This document shows, piece after piece, positions 8,251 through 16,301 of a stretch of 37,374 nucleotides of DNA. Position numbers and translations under genes: made by a program. Under the pieces are notes generated by a model. That model was not told the DNA's origin and searched no databases. It saw only the letters and a program-made list of their open reading frames with translations. The number at the start of each line of letters is the position of its first letter. Position 1 is the stretch's first letter. The DNA lies in assembly GCF_000503055.1 (NCBI RefSeq), contig NZ_AYVY01000040.1, forward strand, positions 526 through 37,899, in the 5' to 3' direction. Origin of the DNA: Mesorhizobium sp. LSHC420B00 (GTDB lineage: Bacteria; Pseudomonadota; Alphaproteobacteria; Rhizobiales; Rhizobiaceae).

Positions 8251-9690
8251 CTATCTCAATCCGGCCCGCCGTGCACCTTCGCGGATGGCGACAAGCGCGG
8301 GCGGATTGGTGACCGGATAGGTTCTGATGAACACCTCGACGGTAAAGCCGGGGAATTCGCTCGCCAATCGGGCGGCGATCTTCGCGGCCTGTGGTACTTC
8401 GTCGAGCATCGCATGTCCCATCGACTGGAACAACAGGGTGGCCGGCGAGTCGGGCGGGCTCTGCTGGAACGCCACGACGCTCTCCCGGTAGCGCCCGACC
8501 ACGAAATTCGTGCGACCAAGCATGCTGAAGTACCAGAGCGGAGCTAGCGGGTTGAGACGTAGAGCCCTCTGGATCAACACGCAGCCCTGCTGCGGATCAC
8601 CTGTCACCAGTGCTCGGCTTCCGGCAATCATCGCCAGCGTATCGGCATCGTCTGGAGCGGCGGCCAAAGCGCGATCGAGTTCCTCGGCAGCGGCTCCCAA
8701 GTCGCCTCGCGCCGCGCGAATGTCGGCCATGCCCTGACGGGCCATGCTGTCTCCCGGATCGAGCAAAAGAGCTTGTTCCATGCACGAGTACCAGCGTTCC
8801 AGCGAGACGGATGGATTACTCGCGTACCAGGCTTCGACGGCGTAAGAAAATCCCAACGTCAACCAGGCTCGCGCCAGCCCCGGGTCGAGTTCGACTGCGC
8901 GCGACAAGAGACGGATTGCTTCCACGTTCGAGGTGCGGGTGAACACATTGTGCTGTTCGACGCCGAGCAGATAGTAGTCATAGGCACCCAGGCTGGCGGG
9001 CGGCTTGCGCCGGATGACATCCCGTCCAAGGTGGGCAAGCTTGCCGCAGCAGCTGACAAGGACATTGACGACGTTCTCGGTGACCATGTCTTGCGTAGCA
9101 AACAGATTGTCGGCCGATTGATCGTATCGCGCCGCCCAAAGACCGGCACCACTCCTCACATCGACAAGCTGCACCGAAATGCGGAACTGCTCGCCGGTAG
9201 CCTGAAGGCTCCCTTCGAGCAAATAGTCGGCATTCAACTCCCGACCGATGGAGCGCAGATCATCGCGCCTTCCCTTGAACATCAGCATCGTCTGGCGGGC
9301 AATCACCGCAAGGGCGGAGTAACGCGCGAGATCGACAATAATATCGGCGGACAAACCGTCGGCAAGCCTTCCCCAACGCTCGTCCGAGCTCAAATTTTCA
9401 AAGGGCAGGACCGCGATGACCGGTGGCCCGGAGCCGCTGGGCGACAGACCCTCGAAACGAGCTTGTCCGGACTCTTGCCGGCTCTCACTCGAGAGCAGGC
9501 TTGCCAACGCCACTTTGCTGCGAACGCCAAGCTTTCGATAGACCACCGACAGATGGGTTCGAACGGTGGTCGGCGCGATGAACAGCGTCTCGCCGATCTC
9601 ACGATAGGTCATGCCTTCGGCGAATTTCGCAGCGACCACCCGCTCCCGGTCCGAAAGCCCGGTCAGAGGATTGCCGACTGCGTCAAGCAT
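8251..9690 (-). CDS. LuxR-type HTH regulator with TolB-like and TPR domains
   Basis: A likely transcription factor of 479 residues from the ATG at 9690 (MLDAVGNPLTGLSDRE). The frame stays open to 9852, so an earlier start is possible. The N-terminal LuxR/GerE DNA-binding helix-turn-helix is clear: LSDRERVVAAKFAEGMTYRE, then IGETLFIAPTTVRTHLSVVY and RKLGVRSK. A TolB-N-like domain follows (VIAVLPFENLSSDERWGRL, ADYLLEGSLQATGEQFRISV), then TPR-like helices (VELDPGLARAWLTLGFSYAV, LAAAPDDADTLAMIAGSRAL). The architecture matches the neighbouring cyclase protein with the cyclase exchanged for an HTH. It is divergent from the small secreted protein gene at 9886, a candidate target. The ligand is unknown. 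Confidence 0.85.
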   Translation of the reverse strand: MLDAVGNPLTGLSDRERVVAAKFAEGMTYREIGETLFIAPTTVRTHLSVVYRKLGVRSKVALASLLSSESRQESGQARFEGLSPSGSGPPVIAVLPFENLSSDERWGRLADGLSADIIVDLARYSALAVIARQTMLMFKGRRDDLRSIGRELNADYLLEGSLQATGEQFRISVQLVDVRSGAGLWAARYDQSADNLFATQDMVTENVVNVLVSCCGKLAHLGRDVIRRKPPASLGAYDYYLLGVEQHNVFTRTSNVEAIRLLSRAVELDPGLARAWLTLGFSYAVEAWYASNPSVSLERWYSCMEQALLLDPGDSMARQGMADIRAARGDLGAAAEELDRALAAAPDDADTLAMIAGSRALVTGDPQQGCVLIQRALRLNPLAPLWYFSMLGRTNFVVGRYRESVVAFQQSPPDSPATLLFQSMGHAMLDEVPQAAKIAARLASEFPGFTVEVFIRTYPVTNPPALVAIREGARRAGLR

Positions 9691-9885
9691 TGCGTCATTC
9701 CGATCCGCGGCGCGTATGGTCGGGAACGTACCGATTTCGCGACACAGCGAAAATACTACAGATGCGACACCAAAAACACTCCATCTGTACGATCCCGCCA
9801 AGTCGTTGCCGCTCCTAGCATCCACGGATCCACAACACGCTGCCCGGTTCACTGTCCAGGCCAGGCAAAATGTCAGGAGGCATCC

Positions 9886-10176
9886 ATGAGAAAGTCATCC
9901 GCAGTCGCCGGCATGCTGGTGCTGGCTCTTTCGACCGCGCCAAGTCTCTCCGGCGAAACGACGCCAGTGGGAACGCCAATCTCCATAGAAGCGGTAAGGC
10001 TTGCCAGCGACCGCGTCTATTCCGATCTCTTGCGCCGTGCCTATGCGAATGGCTGGCGATACCCACCCGAGCAAATCAAGAGCGGCTTCAAGCGGCATTT
10101 CGAGGAAACGAGGCTGCAACTGATCGATCAGGGCTACATCATCGTGCCCGATGTATCGGAAAGTGCTTCGCAGTGA
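9886..10176 (+). CDS. Small secreted protein of unknown function
   Basis: This 96-residue protein starts at ATG 9886 with a perfect AGGAGG 5 bases upstream, a much stronger start than the long overlapping frame from 8773. Residues 1-23 form a signal peptide (MRKSSAVAGMLVLALSTAPS, cleavage likely near LSG/E). The mature part is about 70 residues, mostly helical, with Arg/Tyr-rich content (LLRRAYANGWRYPPEQIKSG) and no cysteine. It is likely periplasmic or secreted. I do not recognise the family. It is divergent from the LuxR-TPR regulator. Confidence 0.7.
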   Translation: MRKSSAVAGMLVLALSTAPSLSGETTPVGTPISIEAVRLASDRVYSDLLRRAYANGWRYPPEQIKSGFKRHFEETRLQLIDQGYIIVPDVSESASQ

Positions 10177-10307
10177 CGTTTCTCCGGATCGGGTCGATCA
10201 CGGCGTGCCTTCATCGGTAATCGCACCCGGCGGCCTTCGTTACTCGTCTTTAGCTGGCGCTGCCGCCAATCCGCCGGACGCGGAGCGAGCGAATGCCACG
10301 ATTGCCG

Positions 10308-10545
10308 TCAATCCGTGATGTAGTCGACTATGGCGGCCAGGCGCGCGGCGACGACCGCGCTCATACTGGTCTGTCCCAAAGAGCCGTGCGGTGTGATGGC
10401 GAGCAAAACGAGATCGAAGATGTGCCGGCGGATGATCTCACGGGCTTCCGCAGAACCGTTGAGTGGATGCTTTTCGAGTGTGCAGAGGTAGCCGCGTAGC
10501 AATTGCAGCGCCTCGGATACCCCTGGCTCGCGCTGCATGACCGCA
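10308..10545 (-). pseudogene. AraC-family regulator fragment (central region only)
   Basis: The minus-strand translation LQLLRGYLCTLEKHPLNGSA, REIIRRHIFDLVLLAI and SAVVAARLAAIVDYI resembles the linker region between the sensing domain and the HTH of AraC regulators, where a helix rich in RR-x-x-DL-x-L-A is common. It stops at TGA (10310-10308) exactly where the two HTH motifs should begin. The sensing domain is missing on the other side, where the ankyrin-cytochrome fragment starts. It is a fragment of roughly 80 codons. The family call rests on pattern recognition only. Confidence 0.55.
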
Positions 10546-10554
10546 CAGTCGAGC

Positions 10555-11006
10555 CCGGCGCCAAGACACCACTCCATCTGGCAAAACGCAAGGGCAACGC
10601 GAAGTTGCCGACTATCTCATGTCGCACGGCGTCGTCTTGCCAACGCCGGCCCCGATCTCAGCGAAGTTTGGCTTCTGCCGACGTCGAGAAAGGCCGGACC
10701 TACTTCACCCGCGCGTGTGACCGTTGTCACAATGCCGAGCCACTGGGAGGGAACAAAACGGGACCGAACTTGTGGAGCGTCGTCGGCCGCGATAAGGCAT
10801 CCATGGCAAAAATGCGTTACTCCGACGCTTTGCTCGGCTGGGAAGGCGTGTGGACCTACGAGGACCTGAACAGACTTCTCTTCGGGCCCATGCTCACCAC
10901 GCCGGGCGTTAAGATGGAGATACCTGGTGTCTCCGACGAGACCGAACGGGTCAACCTGATCGCGTACTTGCGCACACTCAGTGACAAGCCGATGCCGCTA
11001 CCCTGA
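10555..11006 (+). pseudogene. Ankyrin-cytochrome c fusion fragment (5' truncated)
   Basis: The 3' part is a c-type cytochrome domain: haem motif CDRCH, then GGNKTGPNLWSVVGR, and a methionine axial-ligand region PGVKMEIPGVSDETER followed by VNLIAYLRTLSDKPMPLP. Upstream is the end of an ankyrin repeat, TPLHLAK then, in another frame, REVADYLMSHG and VVLPTPAPISAK, which rejoins LASADVEKG. One base appears lost near 10581-10588 and one T gained in the TTT at 10667-10669, so both ends are in frame with a scrambled 27-residue stretch between. No signal peptide is left for haem attachment. The open frame reaches back to ATG 10503, but that part is antisense to the AraC fragment. It is probably non-functional as a cytochrome unless a new export signal exists. 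Confidence 0.75.
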
Positions 11007-11047
11007 ATCGATGATCTCTTGCACAAGTACTGCTACGGACCTGCGTC

Positions 11048-11860
11048 GGCGGTGATGTCACAAAAACAGAGATGGGCTGTGGTTGTGACTTTTGGGAACG
11101 ATTTCAGGCGATCACGCCGGCAGCAGCTTTCCATTGCGCCATGGCATTCAGGCGGTGAAGATGGATCTGAAAGGCGGAGCGTTTTGAATGGGGCGGGACG
11201 AAGAGATTGAGGACTGCAGAAAAGGTCGAGAGGAAACGCTGGAAGCTCCCCGGCGATCGAAAGCCTTGCATCATACGCTCTCGTTTTCGCAGTGGCACAT
11301 GCGAATTCTCCGCTCTGTTGTTCAAGCCCTTGTGCGACCGGTGCTCGAAGTCCGGCATGACCTGACGCCGCGCTGCTCCCTAGGAGCCGAGCTTGTCGGT
11401 GATCATGCGCTTCGGCACCTGGCCCTGCTTCTTCAACAGCCGTGTCAGCAAGCGCTTGGCGGCCTTGGTATTGCGCCGGGTCTGGACGATCTCGTCGAGC
11501 ACATAGCCGTCCTGGTTGACGGCCCGCCATAACCAATGCTTCTTGCCGGCGATCGTGATGGCGACTTCGTCGAGGTGCCAGATATCATTCGACTGGGCTG
11601 CTTGCGGCGCAGGCGCCGAGCGTAGTCCAGCCCGAACTTCTTTCCCCACCGACGGATCGTCTCATAGGAAACGATCATGCCGCGCTCCAGCAGCATTTCT
11701 TCGACATGACGCAGGCTCAGCGGAAATCGATAATACAGCCATACCGCGTGGGCGATGATCTCGGGTGGGAACCGATGCCGTTTGTAGCTGATCTGCGAAG
11801 TGTTCATCCCCAGCATCTATCGCAGCGATCCCTGACACGCGGTTGCCGTGACAACGCCCC
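11048..11860 (-). mobile_element. IS6-family insertion sequence remnant, about 0.8 kb
   Basis: The element is defined by an IS6-type transposase gene and candidate ends. At the right, the plus strand reads GGTTGCCGTGACAACGCCCC (11841-11860). Its reverse complement, GGGGCGTTGTCAC, resembles GGCGGTGATGTCAC at 11048-11061. These are imperfect terminal inverted repeats of about 14 bases and set the size at about 813 bp, normal for IS6. Flanking 8-base target duplications were not found by eye. The right end coincides with the stop codon of the LysR gene. Confidence 0.6.
11104..11807 (-). pseudogene. IS6-family transposase, frameshifted and with a premature TAG
   Basis: The transposase starts at ATG 11807 (MNTSQISYKRHRFPPEII) with an N-terminal HTH (LSLRHVEEMLLERG, VSYETIRRWGKKFG). 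The frame then shifts near 11595-11610, just after YARRLRRKQPS. The DDE catalytic domain follows in a second frame: first Asp in IWHLDEVAITIAGKK, second Asp in RMITDKLGS, Glu in LNNRAENSHVPLRKRERM. Immediately after LGS is TAG (11382-11380), where tyrosine is expected, and the same frame continues as GAARRQVMPDFEHRSHKG to the stop at 11104. Full-length protein would be about 235 residues. Two lesions make it inactive as sequenced. Confidence 0.9.
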
Positions 11861-12756
11861 TATGCCTCGCTCGATAGCATATTGCGAGCGGCATAGAGTT
11901 CTCCAATGAAGTCGGTGATCAAAGTCGAATTGATGCCGTCCGGCGGGCGCAGGAGTAGCGCGCGGAAATTGACGGCTGGCTCGAATGGCCTGGCCAAAAT
12001 ACTACCGATCATGCCGTCCGCAATGACGGAGGGATTGACCAAGCCGATCCCCATGCCCTTCGCTGCGAGGATGGCGATTGTCAGGCCGTAGGGCGTTTCG
12101 ATCAGGATGCGCGGTCGCACCCCATGCGCGGCCAGGATCTTGTCCATCGCGAGCCGCGCCGTATCTTCCGGCGACAATGCCAGGAAGGCCTCGTCGACGA
12201 GATCGGCCGGTGTGATTATCTGCTTGCGCGCCAGCCGGTGGTTCTTCGGCATCACGCAGACGGCGCGCGGCGTGGTGAAGACGCTGTGCAGCACGCCGCT
12301 GGTGTCGACCTCGTCGGCCGCGAGCCCGATATCGAAACTGCCAGAGGCGACCAGGTCGCGCACGATATTGGAGGTGCGGACCTGATAGCTGATTCGCACC
12401 TGCGGATGCCGGTGCGAGAACGCTACGATGGCGCGCGGCACCAGCCCATGCCCCAGTGCCGACAGGGAGGCGACGCGGATGGTACCGGTGCCGACCTCCT
12501 TAATCTGGGCCGCCCGCAGCTTCAGCCGGTCGAGCCCGACCAAGTTGGCTTTCACCTCGGCATGGAACAACTCCCCTTCGCGTGTCGGCACCAGCCTGCC
12601 ACGAATGCGGTCGAAAAGCCTGAAGCCGAGTTCAGCCTCTAGCTTGGCTAGCGAACGGCTGATGGCCGGCTGCGAGGTGTCGAGCAACGCGGCCGCCGCG
12701 CCGGCGCCGCGCGTGATCATGATCGCGTTGAAGACATCGATGTCGCGCAGGTTCAT
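11860..12756 (-). CDS. LysR-family regulator 1 (divergent from C-S lyase/amino-acid importer operon)
   Basis: A LysR-type regulator of 298 residues starting MNLRDIDVFNAIM; an ATG four codons upstream (12768) is also possible. The N-terminal winged HTH spans about residues 15-60 (AAAALLDTSQPAISRSLAKL, GFRLFDRIRGRLVPTREG). The effector domain begins GTIRVASLSALGHGLVPRAI, with VASGSFDIGLAADEVDTSG and IETPYGLTIAILAAKGMGIG. It resembles the LysR at 31851-32753 along its length and belongs to a group related to opine/amino-acid catabolic regulators. It is divergent from the PLP lyase gene across an 80-base gap, so it probably controls it with an amino-acid-type co-inducer. Its stop codon lies at the edge of the IS6 element, so the last residues could be altered. 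Confidence 0.9.
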   Translation of the reverse strand: MNLRDIDVFNAIMITRGAGAAAALLDTSQPAISRSLAKLEAELGFRLFDRIRGRLVPTREGELFHAEVKANLVGLDRLKLRAAQIKEVGTGTIRVASLSALGHGLVPRAIVAFSHRHPQVRISYQVRTSNIVRDLVASGSFDIGLAADEVDTSGVLHSVFTTPRAVCVMPKNHRLARKQIITPADLVDEAFLALSPEDTARLAMDKILAAHGVRPRILIETPYGLTIAILAAKGMGIGLVNPSVIADGMIGSILARPFEPAVNFRALLLRPPDGINSTLITDFIGELYAARNMLSSEA

Positions 12757-12836
12757 AGTGCAGCCCATATCAAAAGCGAATTAACTTTATCGTTGCGGTC
12801 ATAGATGGCAATGGATGAGCCCGCTAAGTTTCGCCC

Positions 12837-14051
12837 ATGAACCGACGCGACGACACTTCACATGTCCATCCTCCCAAGCGCTCCGAGGAACCGTTCCAGG
12901 CGGTGGCGATGCCGGTCGAGCGAGCCTCGACCGTGGTCTTTGACGATCTGGAGTCGTTCGAGCGTCGCGTCGAGCGCCTGTACGACGGGTTCAGCTACGG
13001 ACTTTACGGCACACCGACCAGCCGGCAGCTCGAAGATCATATCGCGGTGCTGGAAGGCGGATTGCGGGCTCTCGTCGTCCCGTCGGGCATGGCTGCCATG
13101 ACGCTGGCGACCATGGCTGTCTGCCGTGGCGGCGAAAGGGTTCTGATCCCGGAGACGCTCTATGGCCCGGCGCGCGACATGGCCGAGCGTTTTCTTGGCC
13201 CCCTCGGGATCGAGGCGGTTTCCTACAATGCAAGGCTGGACGCAAGCATCGCGGCGATGATCGACGGCAGAACGCGGCTGGTTTGGGTAGAATCGCCTGG
13301 CTCGGCCACCTTCGAAGTCCAGGATGTGCCCGCCATCACAGCCGCGGCCCACAAGGCCGGCGCGCTCGTCGCGGCCGACAACACCTGGGCATCGCATCTG
13401 CTGTTCAAGCCGCTCGCCCATGGCGTCGACATCTCCATGCAGGCGCTTTCCAAGCACGCCGGCGGCCATGGCGATCTCCTGATGGGTTCAGTCTCAGTGC
13501 GCGACGAGGCGCTGTTCCGACGCCTGAAGGACACGGCGCGCTTCCTCGGCTACGGGGTCTCGCCGGAGGATTGCGCGCTGTGCGAGCGTGGCCTGATGAC
13601 CATGCCGGTGCGCATGCGCCACGCCGACGGTACAGCGCGCAAGATTGTCGCCTGGCTGTCGGGGCGCCCGGAAGTCGCGCAGATCTTGCATCCTGCGGAG
13701 CCTGGCCATCCCGGCCACGCGGTCTGGAAGCGTGACTTCGCCGGATCGGCGGGCGTGTTCTCCTTCGTGCTGCGGCCGGAACTGGCGCCACTGCAATCCG
13801 ATGTTCTGCGCAGCCTGCGGCTGTTCAGGCTCGGCGCAAGCTGGGGCGGCGTGCATTCGCTGATTGCCGTCAGCGATCCCCGCAAGGGCCGCGCCAGCCT
13901 CGACTGGCTGAAGCCCGGCCCGGTCTGGCGCCTGTCGATCGGCCTTGAGGCGCTCGAAGATCTTCTGGCCGACCTTTCTCAGGCCTTCGAACTTTTTGCT
14001 GAAGCGCGGCGCAACGGAACCGCCGCGGCCGACGTCAACGCCGCAGAATGA
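12837..14051 (+). CDS. PLP-dependent cystathionine beta-lyase-type enzyme 1
   Basis: A Cys/Met-metabolism PLP enzyme of 404 residues. Motifs are YGLYGTPTSRQLEDHIAVLE (substrate/phosphate region), VVPSGMAAMTLA, VESPGSATFEVQDVPAI, the PLP-contacting Asp in LVAADNTWASHLLFKPL, and the Schiff-base lysine in QALSKHAGGHGDLLMGSV. RLGASWGGVHSLIA near the C-terminus carries the SWGG substrate-binding feature seen in MetC. Beta-elimination of cystathionine or another S-substituted cysteine is the family reaction; the genomic link to an importer suggests an imported thioether amino acid as substrate. The aapJ-like gene follows 29 bases later. No strong ribosome site precedes ATG 12837. Confidence 0.88.
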   Translation: MNRRDDTSHVHPPKRSEEPFQAVAMPVERASTVVFDDLESFERRVERLYDGFSYGLYGTPTSRQLEDHIAVLEGGLRALVVPSGMAAMTLATMAVCRGGERVLIPETLYGPARDMAERFLGPLGIEAVSYNARLDASIAAMIDGRTRLVWVESPGSATFEVQDVPAITAAAHKAGALVAADNTWASHLLFKPLAHGVDISMQALSKHAGGHGDLLMGSVSVRDEALFRRLKDTARFLGYGVSPEDCALCERGLMTMPVRMRHADGTARKIVAWLSGRPEVAQILHPAEPGHPGHAVWKRDFAGSAGVFSFVLRPELAPLQSDVLRSLRLFRLGASWGGVHSLIAVSDPRKGRASLDWLKPGPVWRLSIGLEALEDLLADLSQAFELFAEARRNGTAAADVNAAE

Positions 14052-14079
14052 CGACAACTCAACGACAAGGGGAATGATT

Positions 14080-15114
14080 ATGAAACATCAAGGTCTGAAA
14101 TGGCTCACGGGTCTGGCGATAGGGCTGGCCAGCCTGTCTTCGGGCGGCAGCAACGCCAACGCGCAGGCGGTCATCAACAAAATCAAGGAGCGCGGCTACG
14201 TCAGCTGTGGCGCCAGCCAGGGCGTGCCTGGTCTCTCCCGGCCCGACGAGAAGGGGTATTATCGCGGCTTCGATTCCGATATCTGCCGCACTTTCGCGGT
14301 CGCCATCCTCGGCGACAAGGAGAAGATCCGTTACGTGCCGCTTAACGCAGGCCAGCGTTTTCCTGCGCTGCAGACCGGAGAGATCGACGTTCTGTCGCGC
14401 ACATCCACCATCACCTACAGTCGTGATACGGTTGTCCGCTTCGTCTGGATCAATCTCTACGACACGGACGGCATGCTCGTGCGCAAGGCCGACAACATCA
14501 CCGAGCCCAAACTGCTCGACGGAAAGACCGTCTGCCTGCAAGGCGGTGGCAGCCTGACCGAGAAAGCGATCGAGGAAACCGAGGAAGAGTTCGGGATCGC
14601 GATGGAGAAAGTCTATTACGACTCGACCATTCAGGCGCGCGACGCCTTCTTCGGCGGCCGCTGCGATTCATACGTCACCGACGGCACTGCGGCAGCCGGA
14701 CAGCGTGCTTCGGTGGCCAAGAACCCGGACGACTACGACATCATCCGGGTCGGCAGGGCCGCCGAACCCAATGGAGTCGCGGTCGCCCGCGGCGACGATC
14801 AGCTTTTCGACGTCGTGCGTTGGACACTCAATGCGCTGTTCTGGGCCGAGGCCAACGGCATCACCTCGCAAAACGTCGATGAAAAGCTTGCCTCGGGCAG
14901 TCCGGAAGTCAAACGCGTGCTGGGTGAGGAGCCCGGTTTCGGCAAGCCGCTCGGATTGGACGACAAGTGGGCCTACAACGTCATCAAACAAATGGGCAAC
15001 TACGCCGAGATCTGGGATCGCAATCTCGGCAAGGACAGCCCGCTGAAGGTCGAGCGCGGCCTGAACGCGTTGTGGAAGGACGGCGGCCTCAACTATCCTT
15101 TCCCTTGGGATTGA
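14080..15114 (+). CDS. aapJ: Amino-acid ABC transporter substrate-binding protein (AapJ-like)
   Basis: A periplasmic binding protein of 344 residues. ATG 14080 is chosen over ATG 14074 because AAGGGG (14068-14073) is correctly spaced only for the second. The signal peptide (MKHQGLKWLTGLAIGLASLS) is probably cleaved after ANAQA. The mature protein shows the polar-amino-acid-binding fold: VSCGASQGVPGLSRPDEKG, YYRGFDSDICRTFAVAI, LQTGEIDVLSRTSTIT, and GGRCDSYVTDGTA. The length and the long C-terminal tail (GGLNYPFPWD) match the general L-amino-acid binder AapJ. Coupling to the PLP lyase suggests a narrower sulfur amino-acid ligand, but that is inference. Confidence 0.88.
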   Translation: MKHQGLKWLTGLAIGLASLSSGGSNANAQAVINKIKERGYVSCGASQGVPGLSRPDEKGYYRGFDSDICRTFAVAILGDKEKIRYVPLNAGQRFPALQTGEIDVLSRTSTITYSRDTVVRFVWINLYDTDGMLVRKADNITEPKLLDGKTVCLQGGGSLTEKAIEETEEEFGIAMEKVYYDSTIQARDAFFGGRCDSYVTDGTAAAGQRASVAKNPDDYDIIRVGRAAEPNGVAVARGDDQLFDVVRWTLNALFWAEANGITSQNVDEKLASGSPEVKRVLGEEPGFGKPLGLDDKWAYNVIKQMGNYAEIWDRNLGKDSPLKVERGLNALWKDGGLNYPFPWD

Positions 15115-15182
15115 GCTGCACATGAAGGGGACGCGCCCGCCGTTCCCTTTCCCTGCCAACGCCGCGAACCGTCGAGGTCGAA

Positions 15183-16298
15183 ATGCTGAGCGACGCCAGG
15201 ACCAGATCGATCATCATCCAGTGTGCCCTGGTGGCCGTGGCTGCCGCCTTCGCTGCCCTGCTCGTCAGCACGACTTTCGCCAATCTCAGGGCACGCGGCA
15301 TCCCGATCGGCTTCGATTTCCTGACGATGCCGTCAAGGATCGTCATCTCCGAAGCAATCCTCACTTACAAGTCGCGGGACCCCTATTACTGGGCGATCGC
15401 GACCGGGCTCGCCAATACGGTCTTCATCTCCGCGGTCGTCATCGTCTTTTCATCCGCGCTCGGCCTCGTCGTCGGCATCACCCGGCTGAGCAGCAATCCC
15501 CTGGCGGCGGGCACCTGCCGCGTATGGGTGGAGGTTGCACGCAATTCACCGCCGATCGTGCTTCTGATCTTTCTCTACTCGCTGTGGTGGAAGGTGCTGC
15601 CGCCGGTCGGCGAAGCGCTCAATCCGCTGCCAGGCGTTTACGCCTCCATGCGCGGCTTTGTGGTGCCGGCCGTCAGCATGGACGTCGCCACCCCGGGATT
15701 GCTCGTCATTGCTCTCGCCCTGGCACTGGCGGCCGCCGGCTGGGCGGCGGCGAGAAGACGATGGCTGCCACCGCTGACCGCGCCGGCGATCCTCGCGGTT
15801 GGGATTGCCGGGCTCTGGCTTGCCGATGCGAAGTTCTTTGTCGACTGGCCGACCTTCACCGGGTCGAACTTCAAAGGCGGCAAGGACCTGACGCCCGAAC
15901 TCAGCACGATCCTCATCGGGCTGATCATCTACACCACCGGCTTCGTTGCCGAGATCGTGCGTGGCGGCGTGCTTTCGGTCGGCCGCGGTCAGTGGGATGC
16001 AGGTCATTCGCTCGGCCTGCCACGCGGCAAAATATTGCGTCTGATCATCATCCCGCAGATGCTGCGGGTGATCGTCCCGCCGCTCAACAGCCAATACATC
16101 AACGTCGTCAAGAATTCGACGCTGGCGATCGCGGTCGGCTATCCGGACTTCCTTGCGGTCATGAACACCATCATCAGCAAGTCCAGCCATTCGATCGAGG
16201 GCGTATTCATCATCCTCGGCGTCTATCTCGCCCTCAACCTGAGCCTCTCGAGCGCGGCCAATTGGTACAACCGTCGCATCGCCATCGTGGAGCGCTGA
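15183..16298 (+). CDS. aapQ: Amino-acid ABC transporter permease (AapQ-like)
   Basis: An inner-membrane permease of 371 residues from ATG 15183, with GAGG 8 bases upstream. The first transmembrane segment is IIIQCALVAVAAAFAALLVS. The central YYWAIATGLANTVFISAVVI, the EAA-type loop GQWDAGHSLGLPRGKILRLI, and the Aap-type periplasmic/membrane insertion between the two halves (about residues 150-250, including VDWPTFTGSNFKGGKD) are typical of AapQ rather than the shorter HisQ/GlnP permeases. It ends 3 bases before the next permease start, so the two are co-translated. Confidence 0.9.
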   Translation: MLSDARTRSIIIQCALVAVAAAFAALLVSTTFANLRARGIPIGFDFLTMPSRIVISEAILTYKSRDPYYWAIATGLANTVFISAVVIVFSSALGLVVGITRLSSNPLAAGTCRVWVEVARNSPPIVLLIFLYSLWWKVLPPVGEALNPLPGVYASMRGFVVPAVSMDVATPGLLVIALALALAAAGWAAARRRWLPPLTAPAILAVGIAGLWLADAKFFVDWPTFTGSNFKGGKDLTPELSTILIGLIIYTTGFVAEIVRGGVLSVGRGQWDAGHSLGLPRGKILRLIIIPQMLRVIVPPLNSQYINVVKNSTLAIAVGYPDFLAVMNTIISKSSHSIEGVFIILGVYLALNLSLSSAANWYNRRIAIVER

Positions 16299-16301
16299 AC
16301 C

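Noticed and set aside
8773..9885. 5' extension of the small secreted protein frame
   Set aside because: This part is antisense to the LuxR-TPR gene; the signal peptide and AGGAGG place the real start at 9886.
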